Shown piece after piece: positions 12,025 to 23,800 of a DNA stretch of 64,000 nt. How positions within the stretch are numbered: position 1 is the first letter of the stretch; every line of letters begins with the position of its first letter. Position numbers and translations under genes: made by a program. The stretch covers positions 10,890,883-10,954,882 of the forward strand of contig OZ034979.1 in NCBI GenBank assembly GCA_964030785.1, given 5' to 3'. Origin of the DNA: Siderastrea siderea. Taxonomy: Eukaryota; Cnidaria; Anthozoa; Scleractinia; Rhizangiidae. The notes under the pieces are model-generated. The model saw nothing but the letters and a program-made list of their open reading frames with translations, did not search any database and was not told the origin of the DNA.

Positions 12025-12692
12025 CACGTGATAATAATGTCAAAAGAATTAGTGAATTGTTGTGCTGGAATCGCAGCAAAGCTGCGTGCAAGCAAAAATC
12101 GTCCACTTGCTGGTTCTCATAACTCGCAATTGCACGTTATGTAAGTGAGCAGTGCACGTGACAGCACTGACGTGAGTGAGTAAAACCCGTTTTCGCCCGT
12201 GAAGTTAGATAATTGACATAAAAAGGACTGTTCTAATGTTCAGTACTGAAAAAAGTAGAAGTAAGACCCGACACCATTGTCAACCGCCTTCAAACGGTTA
12301 ATCAGTAAGAAGGAACTTGGGTTTAGTTTGGCGTTACGAAGCGAAATTATATTCTTGTTATTGTGGCGTTTATTAAATCTAGACTCACTTAAACAGTTGT
12401 GTTGAATTTGCACGTTTAGTTCACGTTGTAAATTTAATAGCCTTGACCGTGTTGATCATGAGATCAACACAGGTGGGCATATTTGAAGACAATATCAATA
12501 GGGATTAAGAATTTGAACGCCTCCCCCTTGTTTAACCAAAATATCGTGACCACCACCTAGAATTTATGTCTAGTTGCGTAGTATATCGTAAACAGAATAT
12601 TAGGTTTAGCCATTTTATTGAGGGCATCCAACCCTGGTAGTTGCTACAGAACTTCTTCACTGAGAATTAAATTTTGAAGTACTGCCTAGGTA

Positions 12693-12932
12693 TGTAACGT
12701 GAATGGACAAGGAATGCCTTCCGTCAACCACACCCTCTAAGGAACGCCTTTCAGGTCAACTTAGCTATAACCTAGCTTGAGCGCGAAACCTCTCGCAGAG
12801 CTTATAAATAGTCATCTGATACAAAGATCAATAAACGAGTGGTAATCCAGAGATTCTCGCATTGTGCAGTGACAGCAATAGTATAGCGACATCGGACTTG
12901 AGTTGCTGTCTTGTCTTGTCCTGTTGTTTACA
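12693..12932 (+). repeat. Possible solo LTR, copy A
   Basis: Starts TGTAACGTGAATGG and ends CTGTTGTTTACA (a TGTAA..TTTACA end pair). In between it has a TATA box (CTTATAAATAGTC near 12800) followed by AATAAA within 40 bp, an arrangement typical of a retrotransposon LTR. I see no clean target duplication, so a conserved promoter or non-coding RNA start is the alternative. The copy at 17399-17624 keeps the same landmarks. Confidence 0.4.
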
Positions 12933-13106
12933 ATACGTTAATCAAAACTAAACGGCGTGCAATTAAGGTTGGCTTTTTCCAACTTTATTCATAGATAGGG
13001 GGAGAAGTTTGCAGCAAACATCTCGGTCTTTTGCTCCTCACATTAAATTGCTCGAAAGAAATTTGTTCACGAAGAACCTGTGTTTAATATTATTTTTGAT
13101 AGCATT

Positions 13107-13296
13107 TTAACCCTTAAGCCCAATAGTGACAGGCATGTAATTTCTCCTCACAGTATCATTACTTGATCAAACATGCAGGTCATGAGAACAAAGGAAATGT
13201 CTTGATCTTTAAACAAATTCTCCTAACTAGTACTATAGGAAACACATGGAGAGTAATGAGGAGAACATGCATGCTGATATTGGGGCTTAAAGAGTG
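13107..13296. mobile_element. MITE of the TTAACCCTTTAAGCCCC family, copy A only
   Basis: Begins TTAACCCTTAAGCCCAATAG and ends TTGGGGCTTAAAGAG, with ACTTGATCAAACATGCAGGT inside. Copy B (about 17790) runs straight through this place without it. Confidence 0.75.
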
Positions 13297-14382
13297 AAAA
13301 GGATCCAAGTGTATCTGATCCATGAATTCAGTGTAATTCAGTCATTTCATGAAATGAAAATTTGCAATGAAATTGCATCCTATGAGTCTTATGGCAGTCA
13401 GTACAGAGCAAAGTGTGGGACCCCGAAGAGGAGACTTTTGGTTATGCTAAAGCTCCTAGTTATGTTGTGAACTGTGACAAATGCTTTGAAACTGAAATAC
13501 GACCGCAAAAACTAAAACGTCTGTTCCTTTAAAGTCAAAATTGTAGCGAGATAGTTGAACAATTTTTCAAGATATTTGGAGATTTTGGTGGATTATAAGA
13601 ACAGTTTTTGAGAATTTCTGTATCTTTCTGATTTCGTATCTAAGCTTAGAACATATCATAGAGACCCAGTAACACCTAAGCCGACAGGCATAAACTAGTA
13701 GTTTTGAGGACCCCCGGCTCCTGCAGAGGACAGATTATTTCGTAAGGCTGGCGTAGCTTAAGGACGAAAATTTCACCTTCAATGAGGGAGGGGGGAGAGA
13801 GGGAGGACGAACACAGCAAGGTTTTTTCATATCTCTTGAGAGTTTCGAGGAAGGCAGGTAACATACATTTACCAAGAAAGCTCAGCATAAATTTCCTCTG
13901 GAAAAACAAAGCTAAAAACTGATCAGTTGAGTGCCCCATTGGAAGGGGTAACTGCTAGCGCTTCATCTGCAACTTGCGCTTGAGCTGCCACAAGTTCCCG
14001 CAGTTCATATTTATGATCTCTTTGATTTCCAAAGAGAAATTAAGAAAAACTGTTTGTGACCTTTTCTTCCGAATCTTTTCAACATTCTATTCATTAAGAA
14101 GGACCACTGCATTTTAACAATAGAAAGCACGGGTTATAATCGGCGAAATAAACGGAGCGCAGGGACGACACGAGCAAACCTTGTAAGTAACCCAAAGCAG
14201 AAACCAATCCCCCCCTGCCGGATATAGTTGAAAAACGACACTAATATTTCAACTTTAGCTTTTATTGGTCAAATGATCTTACAAAAATTAAAAACCGGTT
14301 ACGTTTTCTTGTCTTTAGTTACAATTTTCTGTTTGAAGATAGGTTGAGCTTGTGCGACATGGCTGCGTGACACGTTTTCTAG

Positions 14383-16134
14383 CTAATAAAAGTAGTCAGG
14401 CTTAGATCCGGAGCCTGCCTTCAGATAGCATCCTGGTTTGGTTGCCTTTTCTACCAATGTGAAGGCAGCAGGTAAAACGGACTGCTCCTCTGTTGGCAAC
14501 GGATCTGAATAAAGAAAAACACAACAAAATTATAATCACGTCACTGAGGAATACCATTTGTATCAACATGATAACTGGTAGCCTAGTACCCAGGCATTAA
14601 TTCTCCTTCCGCTCACTCGACTTGGGGCTAAAAGTCATGACGTCACCGGAGAACGCATTCTCGCTGTATGCCTTCCTGTGACGTCATGAAATTTCGCGCC
14701 AAGTCGAGTGAGCGGGAACAGAACGCCTGGGCACTAGGCTACCAGTTATGTGGCGTAAAGTTCCTTAACCGTTTAAGACCCAGTTGTGACAAGCATCCAA
14801 TTTCTCCGCACAATACTTCTTACTCAAACATACAGGTCATGAGAATAAAGAAAATGATCACCAACTAGTTACGGAAATGATCACCAACTAGTTACGTAAG
14901 AGATACGTGGAGAACAGTAAGGAGAATAGGGCTTAAGGTCCGATCTCTGGAAATACCAGGGCGCTAAGCAGTACAAAACTGCGTTTAAACTTTACCTGGA
15001 TTAGTTGGGAAAAAGAAATTACGAAAATGTCGCTTGCGACGTAAAGTTAACTAAGGCTGAATGAGTTCTAAGCGTTGTGAAAAAAAAAAAAAACCGACGC
15101 TGATTAGCTGACAATATTTAATTTACAATTCGGAACAAGTTCCACGAAACTCGTGTCACTCATGCTTGTGTGAGGTAACTGTTATTTCAAAAGCTGATCC
15201 AAGATTTAATGATTCTTTGATGGAAGCTCCGTCAGCTTTCATAGCGTTAACCTTCCATTTTATTACATATAAAAATGTACCCTAAATTTTAAACACACAT
15301 GAAGATTCTCAAACATGAAGCCTCATGGCTTAAAATTGTTTCGCTGTTGTTTCCTCCCAGTTGGGTCGTTTTCCTGTCGCGTACAAATTTATACTCTCTG
15401 ATTTGCACTTTATAGAAAAAAGAAAAATCGACGTTTGCAAGGTTTGCTTGAGACAATTCAAAACTTTTAAATTTGGCAAAATTGTCTATTTTGCCAAAAT
15501 AAATGACCAAACGCCAAAAATAGCGAAATTTTATTTAAAGGTTGCTCGCTCAATTGCAATGAACAAAAATTTTGCAAATTGGTAAATCAAAAAAGTTGCT
15601 TTTTAAATGCGTTTGGAGAGAAAATTAAATGAGGGCTCGCGAAGGCTTGAGAAAGGGTTAATAGACTGACAATCTTTATAACAGACACTGAATCGTTATC
15701 ATCACTATATATATTTTCTCAGGTTTTGACGACCATTACCTTGTTCATTATTTTCTGTTGGAATTGCTTCTACTATCTGATATGTGTCTTCTGCCTGGAG
15801 CGTAGCCTGTGTAAAGAAAAAATAAGGCTTTGGTTACCAATATTAGCCTGTGTAGCAAGTTAAACGTTTCCATGTTTTTCCTGGGCTTAAAGTGAAAAGT
15901 TTTTCACAGACATTTTTCCTCGCGAAACTTGTTTGAGGCGCAAAAAGAAAAGAAACAAAGAAAGAGAAAACGACGTAGGCTTCCTATTTGCAGAAAGACT
16001 CATATCAACACTTGCCTCGCAGGCTACTGTCAAAAGAAACAATCCCTTAACAGAATTAATCACACTCAATAAAACAGAAGAAATATCAACGTAAATCATG
16101 AAGTTTTTAAACCCACCTCACTTGACGCAGACAT
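14383..16134 (-). CDS. Unrecognised 68-aa protein, three-exon gene, duplicate copy B
   Basis: The minus-strand exons are 16117-16134 (MSASSE), 15740-15806 and 14383-14504 (stop TAG). Splice sites and phases are the same as in copy A at 9364-10242, giving 68 residues. Relative to copy A, exon 2 has E-to-A and A-to-T changes. Exon 3 is the same up to GSG and then diverges, ending SKPDYFY instead of TMPDYS. Several third-position changes are silent (GCA/GCG, ACC/ACA, TTG/TTA, GCG/GCA), which argues that the frame is translated. The second intron is about 880 bp longer than in copy A because of inserted repeats. A TATA box is kept upstream. No known family or domain is recognised; function is unknown. 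Confidence 0.7.
14764..14937. mobile_element. MITE of the TTAACCCTTTAAGCCCC family
   Basis: Starts CTTAACCGTTTAAGACCCAG and ends GAATAGGGCTTAAGG, with the internal CTCAAACATACAGGTCATGA block. It carries a short local duplication of ATGATCACCAACTAGTTACG. It sits in the long intron of the copy B small gene and is absent from copy A. Confidence 0.65.
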
Positions 16135-16234
16135 TCTCGATCTGAAAACTTCCGTTGGACAGTACGTGAGTTACGGCTTAGAAGTTGCAAATGTATGGAG
16201 CACAATCGATAACTTCACTCGACATTTATAAGGG

Positions 16235-16242
16235 CTTTTATA
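16235..16242 (-). promoter_or_regulatory. TATA box of small gene, copy B
   Basis: TATAAAAG on the minus strand, about 100 bp before the ATG at 16134. It is at the same place as in copy A. Confidence 0.6.
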
Positions 16243-16310
16243 GGATTATAAACATCGGACTTTGAGTCCTTCCGTTGCCCTGTTGTTTATGTGAATGAAA
16301 ACTAAATTAA

Positions 16311-16651
16311 TTAACCTTTGAAGCCCCAATATCAGCATGTATATTCTCCTTACTGTTCTCCATACATTCCTTATGATATTAGCTGGGAGAATTTGCTTGA
16401 ACATCAAGACATTTTCTCTTGGTGATCATTTCCTATATTTTCATGACTTTCATGTTTGATCGAGTAGAGACATTTCTCTTTTTATTATTACTTCTTGTTC
16501 AAACATTCAAGTGATTCAGGATAATAAAGGAAGATATCACCAAGGATAAGTTGTCTTGATATTTAGACAAATTCTCCTTACTAGTTCCATAAGAAATGTA
16601 TGGAGCACAGTAATGAGAATATGCATTTTTACATTAGGGCTGAAAGGGTAA
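16311..16651. mobile_element. Head-to-head MITE pair, copy B
   Basis: The counterpart of 10423-10763, beginning TTAACCTTTGAAGCCCCAAT and ending GGGCTGAAAGGGTAA. It was present before the duplication. Confidence 0.7.
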
Positions 16652-17398
16652 ATGAGCGTTTGGTACAAATCTGGTTAGTGACGACAAGAATGAACATGTT
16701 CTGTGTAACGCCTGTCGTTTACAGGAATAGACCACGCAATATTGCCATCTCAAATCAGATGATTTGATCTCCTGACCTCATCATGTTATGATAATCTGAT
16801 GTCATTTCAGGGAACTTCTCTCAGGTGAAATAATTACCTTATTAGTGATGACGTGAGCGGTTGCCCATTCTTCTACACCTTCACAGACCAAACCCCGGTA
16901 CAGTCTAATGGTTACCTCTCTAAAACCAATCGACTGCCAATCCCTTTACTAAAGTCCCTTTATTTAACCTCCCCATGGTTGACCACTCTCTACAACAGCC
17001 AGTACGTTTTCCAAATGTGGCCGTTGTTATGGATTCATTGTATTTAGGAGGGGAAGGTATAAAGACTGAATTACGTCACCAGTTATTTGAAAAGACTGGG
17101 GGATGTACTCCTTAATACTGTAGCCTTGTCTGTTCATGCTCATTCCATTGGGCCTCCGTCAATACCCCTTAAGCCCTGATGGAAACCTGAATATTCTCCT
17201 GTTCTCCTCAATTAATCTTATCTTTGATGATCACTTCCTTTTTCCTCATGATCATACTTTGAATTAAATTAGGTGCCGCTATATTAAGGACGTTCAACTC
17301 TACTAGTCTATACTTCTTCTTTCTACATGTACTCAGTTGCAAAGCAAGGCTAAGTTGTAGCTCTCAGTTTTAAAATACAGCCTAGGTATGTAACATGA

Positions 17399-17624
17399 AT
17401 GGGCAAGGAATGCCTTCTGTTAGCCACACCCTCTAAGGAACACCTTTCAAGTCAACTTGGCTACAAGTAGCTTGAGTGCAAATCCTCTTGCAAAACTTAT
17501 AAATAGTCAACTGGTGTAAAGATCATTAAACGAGTGGTAATCCAGAGATTCCCTGCTTGAGCAAATATAAGAATGGTATAGCGACATCGGACTTGAGTTG
17601 TTTTCTTGTCTTGTCCTGTTTACA
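17399..17624 (+). repeat. Possible solo LTR, copy B
   Basis: The counterpart of 12693-12932. Starts TGTAACATGAATGGGC and ends CTGTTTACA, with TTATAAATAGTC near 17498 and a degraded polyadenylation motif (CATTAAACG). Confidence 0.4.
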
Positions 17625-18060
17625 TTAACGACAATGAAACCAAACGAACAATAATTAAAGGTTGGCTTCAGTTTTTCAATAGATAAGGAGAAAAACTTGT
17701 GTCAACGTCTGGGTTTATGCTCATTACACAAAATTACTCGTAAGAAATTGATCGCGAGGACACTGTTTAACATTCATTTTAGTAACATTTTAAAAGTAGC
17801 AGAGTGAATCTATAAGCTCAGTGTAATTTAGTTCATCAAATGATCCTTCATTGATAGCACAGGCAAGGTTTCAAGACACGAGCACGTCGCGAGTGTGGCC
17901 TACGATTGAAATATTGATGATCTAATCTCCAGAAGGTGATCTATTGTACGTAGTGATCATATGATCTTAGAACAGATAACTGAAAGTGTTTTGTTGCGTT
18001 GAAGGCGCAAGAACTTTAAAATGCACATGGAACAAAATTCAAAAACAGGGTCGTAAGGAG

Positions 18061-18310
18061 GCATATGAGATCGGGAATCAAATGGGGGGGCGGGGGGGCG
18101 GGGAGGATCAGGGATCAGGAGGGTGGGATGTGGGATCACAGCCCTGGGATCAGGGATCAGAGACCATGGGATCGAGATCAGCATTTTTTTAGGGATCAGG
18201 GACATGGGGATCAGGCTGTACCATATTTGTAGGATCGGGGACCAAAATTGGTCACGCATTTGGAGTGAAGGATCGGAAATTTGCGTACAAAAATGGGATC
18301 AGCATTGAAA
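18061..18310. repeat. GGGATCA-rich degenerate tandem repeat
   Basis: Irregular repeats of GGGATCAGG and GGATCGGG-type units around a G-rich core (18082-18105). The proline-rich minus-strand frame and the glycine-rich plus-strand frames here are by-products of the repeat. Confidence 0.7.
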
Positions 18311-18889
18311 AAACATACCTCGTTACCACCCTGCAAAAGAAACGTCACAGACTAGAACAATAGACTAGATTCATTTTTTAATCAGTTACAGTAGGTGTCA
18401 ATAAGGGCCCTGAAAAAAAGGGATACGAATTCTTCAGTTACTAGACTCTTAGTACTTCTTTTGGCTAACTTGGGTCATTATGACAAGTGCAAAGTGCTTA
18501 AATAAACACATTCTGTTCATTTCTGGTCTGTAGTAAGGTATAAAGTGTAACGTCTGAAATAGGATAGCAATTAAATTTGAGCTTTTTTTTATCGACATCT
18601 GAGACGACCCTGGGCCGTAGGATTTCCTAGGCCCCAGCTGGATCCCCCCACCAAATTTTTTTCAAGTACCTGTCGGGGGGGGGGGGTGGGGAGGGGTGTT
18701 TGTCGATTCTTTCACACAGCCTCTGTTAAAAAAAGATCATCTGTAATAACCTTTTGTTTGATAAAAACGACCGCTTTATGTGTGTTAAGTACTCACCAGT
18801 TCATCGAAAATCGAAAGCGCTGATGAAAACGTACCGGAGAGAGGCTTTCGAAAGCTGTTTCAAAAGTGGATACTAGAAAACGCTCCCAG

Positions 18890-19240
18890 GGGAGGGGTAC
18901 TCCTTGCAGTCGGCTATACGGAGAGGAGCGCCCGAAAGGGGTGCCTTTTTGCGCTTCCAGTATACAAAAGGGTGGGAAAATTTGTTGCTTTAGTATTTAA
19001 GGGTAGCGAAAATGCACTTTGTTTTACTTTGGGGTGGCAGCTAAATCTGAGTGATAAAAAGGTTTGCTAAATTAGTTGGCAGAAATGACCGAAAAAGTAT
19101 ACGAAAGCTTGGAGCCTTCGAGCCACTAGAACCCCACAATGGTTTACTGTTTTAGCTTATCTGAGCTATAAAAAGGTTTGATTTTTGTTTTAGGTATATG
19201 GAAGGGGTACTGTTTCGATCAAAATTTGTATATAGAGTAC
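18890..19240. repeat. Dispersed repeat beginning GGAGGGGTACTCC
   Basis: It starts at a GGGGAGGGGTACTCCTTG end, followed by TATACGGAGAGG..GCCCGAAAGGGG and stretches such as AAAAGGTTTG and GGGTGG. A related start and related wording (GGTCTGAAATAGGG) occur near 54965-55345. Non-coding. Confidence 0.45.
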
Positions 19241-19242
19241 GG

Positions 19243-19485
19243 ATATAAATGATTGTCAAAAGGAGTACAACTGCAGGGACTGACCAAACAACGCGAAAAG
19301 ACTTGAGTTACAATAATTCGACTGGGCAATACCAGTCTTCATAAACCTGATGAAGACTGGTATTGGCCAGTCGAATATTGTAACTCTTTTCGAATATTGT
19401 AACTCTTTTCACTCTTGATTTCACGTAAGTCTTTTCACGTTGTTTGATCAGTCCCTGCAGTAGTCATTTTGACAATCATTTATAT
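19243..19485. repeat. Long palindromic element (about 240 bp)
   Basis: The outer arms ATAAATGATTGTCAAAA and TTTTGACAATCATTTATAT, the middle blocks CTGCAGGGACTGA / TCAGTCCCTGCAG and the inner blocks TCGACTGG..AATACCAGTCTTCAT / ATGAAGACTGGTATT all pair in order. Probably a foldback MITE. A short duplication (CGAATATTGTAACTCTTTTC) interrupts the right arm. Confidence 0.65.
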
Positions 19486-20887
19486 ATTTATCCGAATTTT
19501 GACTGATCACGATCTTTCTGATCCGACGTTGGGCAAGGTTGATCGTACACGGTTTTGCAGTGATTTTAAGCCTTACCTTCGTATAGGGTCAGGGTTTAAT
19601 GTTCGGGGCGGAGCCTGCCCGTATGAAACTTTATGGAGTACCCCCCCCCCGGGGGGGGAACGCATCGTTTTGAAAACACACCCGATCAGGAGCCCAATAC
19701 AGCAGGATAGACGGGGATATCGATCAAAACCGCAAAAATGAAACCACCCTGGTTAATGAAATTGTTAAAACCGCAAATCCGCAAAACTCATTCTATGATG
19801 CATACGATGTCGAGGCCTGTATGAGGTTCAAATGCCAACGAGGACAAAGCAGAACGCAGTAAAATGAAAAACACATCAAAACTGAAACTGAAACCAAACA
19901 CCCAAACGCCCAAAACCGGCCGCATTTCTTTTCGTTAAAAAACCGAAAAAAGGCATAATCACCACGAATACAAAATAGAACCGAACCGCAAAAATATCTG
20001 TTCAAAACCCAAACATTAAAACCGTGAAAATTACAATGTTCGCAACTGTTAAAGAAATTTTATAAATTGTGATTGAGAAATACGACTGACTTGCTCTGCA
20101 CCAGGCTTTACCGGTGAATGGTTCATCCTATTTCGATCATGTATTCATCCTAATCATCAGGTATTTATTGACATTTTTAAAAGGAGTCTCGAGGCCTTTG
20201 TTATTCAATAAGGTAGCTTTCAATTAGTATTTTAAAGTTAGAGTTTTCGATTAGAATTAATTTTAATTAATTAATTAATTAGTGGTTTTATTAAGAATTG
20301 TGTTTAAAGGCCCAGTAAAATACCTTTTAGAAACTGTGCGGTATAAATGATGAAATGATTGAATGATAAATATGAGAAAGAAGTCGCCACTCTTAGCATA
20401 TCCCCTTGCGGTTTCTACGTACGTCAAACAATCAAGTTTTTCAGGGTCTTGTTTTACGGAATTCTTGGAACTGTCGGAATTAAACTTTACGTTGCGCTCA
20501 AAGAGGGTGTGTGTTTAAAGGGTCCTCGAGGCTTATTTCCGGGAAATAAGGGTTTTGATCTAAGACTTGTAGAGTCGCTGGGCTTATTACGGCCCACCGT
20601 TCAATATTTATTAACGGAATTTTTTGGCGTGGAATTTAAAACTTACGTTTTCAAGGAGAGATGAGCATAAATCTGACCCTTGAATCTGATCATTCTGTTC
20701 ATTTGAATTTCGTTCCATTGACTTTGGACGCAGAAGAACGATTGGACGAAATAAGCACCTTTGTCTATTCTGTTATCTGATTGGCTCACAGAGATGAAAG
20801 AGAGTTCGTCATTTCCTCTGCATGAAAACAATTCGTTTTCACCAACAAAAGCGAACAGCTGTGCTGAGTCTTGGTGAAAAACTCGTG
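19486..20887. other. Spacer upstream of FBXO11
   Basis: Holds a C/G homopolymer junction near 19640, AT-rich tracts (TTAATTAATTAATTAATTAG near 20260) and no supported gene. The 101-codon frame at 20359-20664 starts at a non-ATG codon and shows no domain. The FBXO11 promoter should lie in the last few hundred bases; I see no clear TATA box. Confidence 0.4.
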
Positions 20888-23800
20888 ATGTCTTCTTCGA
20901 AAAGGCCAAGACTTTGCACCGAATACTACCGCAAAACTAAGTTGAGCTCTTCAGATTCACGCAGCAGTAGCCTGAGTAAGGGCGATTGTTTTTACTGCAG
21001 GATCTGCATTCAAAACGGCCATATTTGCTTTAGACCAAGCGGTTGTAACGGCAGACTTTGTGAGCTCACCGATTCCTGTTCTTTTGTTTTCCTTTTCAGA
21101 GAGAGACAAACCGCGAAGGAAATGCAGCAGCAAAGATCCAGTGCTGAAGGAAAAAGATTGTGGCGTGGATAAAACTAAGATCGAGCAAAATTCTGGCGTC
21201 TGTTTAGATGTGAGTCGATCGATCGATCAAATGTTTTTCGCGCGTCGGCTTCGCATCTTTTAGTTTTATTGCCTAGTTGTTAGGTCAGAATGGCGTCTGA
21301 GGTTGTAAGACTTTTTATTAGATATCTTGCGATCTCAACTAAAAAGTTGTGGTTTTTGTTTTGAAATCTCACTCTTGATTTATTTTTTTTCAGTCAACCC
21401 TATCGCATCTGGCAAGAAATCGAGATAAAACATGTCTTAGTACGCGAAGCTTTATGGCCAGTGGTAAGGGAGCTTGCAGCCGTACGTTTATAAACCCAAG
21501 TACACAACATAATGCTTCACAAGAAGGTAAGAAGCGTAGTTTTACTTCTTCAAAATAATTTTCTAAGTGATTTCCTTAAATAATCCGTGCCATTTGAAAT
21601 ATAGATCTCTTTGTTCATCTCTTTTATTCGCGGCCTCTTTGTTGAAGGTGCATCCACGTGCCCTTTGACTCAAACTTTATTGTCTGTCACGAAAGAACTG
21701 AATAGAGAATTTCGTATTCAAATGAACTAAGCGTTGGTCGTAAAACGTCCAGGCGTCACATCAATCACAATTACTGTCTAAATATATTAAGATTATTTGG
21801 TCTGGGTAGGATTATGTTTGCGATTTCTGGAATGATCGCAAAGCTTGCATTATACTCGATTTGTTGATGTAAAACTTTATCTGTGCTGTTTGAGTATTGG
21901 TCGCGCTTAATTAAATATGTAATTTTTAAAACTATTGACGTACTTTTCCGTAAGTAAAGGCACTTGGAAAAATATTTTTAATAGGCATTAAAATATATGT
22001 TAAATCTGAATATTGCTTTGAATATGTATATAATGAATCTGAAAATTAATTTTTTCTTATTCCTTTAAGTAGTATAAGAATCATGCGTAGAAGGATGTAC
22101 TTATAATAATAATATAAAATAAACTTTTATGTATTTTCTTACCAAGCCACCTGGATTGAGCCTGGTTTTAGTACCACCATAACGATTCCAGTTAGCACCC
22201 TTCTTCCAAAAAGTGTCCCCCTTCTAATAAGCACTCCTCCATGAGTGCAAACCAATGGTGACAAGCATCTAATTTCTCCTTAGAGTATTACTACTTGATC
22301 GAACATACAGGTCATGAGAATAAAGAAAAATGACCATCAATGATCAACAAATGTGTTGATTTTTAATCAAATTCTCCCAACTAGTAACATAAGAAATACA
22401 ACTGAGAATCGTGAGGAGAATACGGATGTTAATATTGGGGTTGAAAGGGTTAACCAGCACCCCCTATATTCCAGTCAGTGCCCCTAATGGAAAAGGATCT
22501 ATTCCAGTAATTCCTATTACAAAAATAAGCGCTCCATTCAGCATGGCATCACAAGATCAACTGTTTGCATTTAGCTTTTAAGTTCCTTTGCGAGGCCCTG
22601 TTAGGGTAACTTCAAAAAGCGACATGGCCTTGAAACAACGACACAAGACAGATGAAATGGCGATGAACAACACAAAGATGGATTGAAACTGTGACAGCGA
22701 CAAAGACAAGTGCAAATACAATAGTAAAATACCAACAGGGACATGGCTTCCTCCTCAATACGTGAAATGAAGGGTTTTCAAATTCAGACTAGCGACATTC
22801 ACAGCCCCAAAGGGCCTCCTTTGTAACTGGCCATATCAGGAACACATCGCTTCTTCTGGTTGTCATGACTGTTATTCCAATGGCAGAGCACATCGCCTTT
22901 AAATGCAAGTTGTTGTGTTACAGTTTCTGTTATTGTTTATTAAAGTGCTGTTTCGCATGCTGATTTTTTTGTCAAGAAAAGAAATAGCACTGAGTCTCTA
23001 ATAAGTGACCCCTGTCCAATAAGCAGCCCACTGTATATGTGAATGTTTGGAATATTAGGCCCTAATATCCATGTGCGTATTCTCCTCACTGTTCTCCATA
23101 CATTGTTTATGTTACAAGTTCGGAGAATTTGATTAAACATCAACACCTTTCATGTTTGGTGATCATTTCCTTTATTCTCTTGACCTGTATGTTTGATCAA
23201 TGAATGATATTGTAAGGAGAAATTAGATGCTTGTCACTCTTGGGGCTTAAAGGGTTAAAAGGTGGACGTTGCTTTCTCAGTGTTTTTCTCATTATTGAGC
23301 CTGTATTCTGGTAGGACATAACTTTTCTCAGTATGAATCCTCATTCCCTATTAGCACTGTTGTTACCTGCTGAAAGTGGCGTGTATATGCTACGCAAAGT
23401 ACCTAACAGATCTCTTTTGTATTCGTTTAACAGGAAATTTGAAATGTTATATTGAGGCTGTTCCAGATGAAGTATTACTCCTAATATGCTCCTATCTTCA
23501 AGAAAGAGACCTGTGCAGAATGGCACAAACATGTTCTAGACTGAACACCATATGCCAAGATGGGTGCTTATGGTGGGTATTAGAAATCAAATGTACACTA
23601 TTGACTATAACCTGTAAATCCGTTTTTGTAAGTACTTAGGGTATTTATGGAGATGTATCGTGGTGTAGTTGCTAGCTTTTTGGACTTTGCAGCGAGGGAA
23701 AGACAACTTGTCTAGCTATTTTGTAAGTGAAAAAATACTGGGGTAAAAAAATACTGGAGAAACCTTGCAAGGACTAGCATCCCATTGGAGTAGTAATACA

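Larger units (their letters stand above)
8605..13370. repeat. Segmental duplication, copy A
   Basis: This block aligns in the same order and orientation with 13778-17850. Shared landmarks, A then B: the CCTTCAATG...GAGGGAGGAC start (8608/13780), gene exons (9364-10242 / 14383-16134), a paired MITE block (10423/16311), an LTR-like segment (12693/17399) and the AATTAA..GGTTGGCTT tail (12960/17650). Copy A has extra insertions at 8650-8735, 10947-11554 and 13107-13296 that are missing from B. Exact edges are approximate. Confidence 0.85.
13778..17850. repeat. Segmental duplication, copy B
   Basis: The direct tandem partner of 8605-13370, separated from it by about 400 bp of unique sequence (13371-13777) with no visible gene. 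It lacks the three copy-A insertions. It carries its own extra sequence at about 14764-15655, including a MITE, inside the intron between exons 2 and 3 of the small gene. Confidence 0.85.

Noticed and set aside
20359..20664. 101-codon frame upstream of FBXO11
   Set aside because: Begins at a non-ATG codon, matches no family, and has no supporting splice sites.
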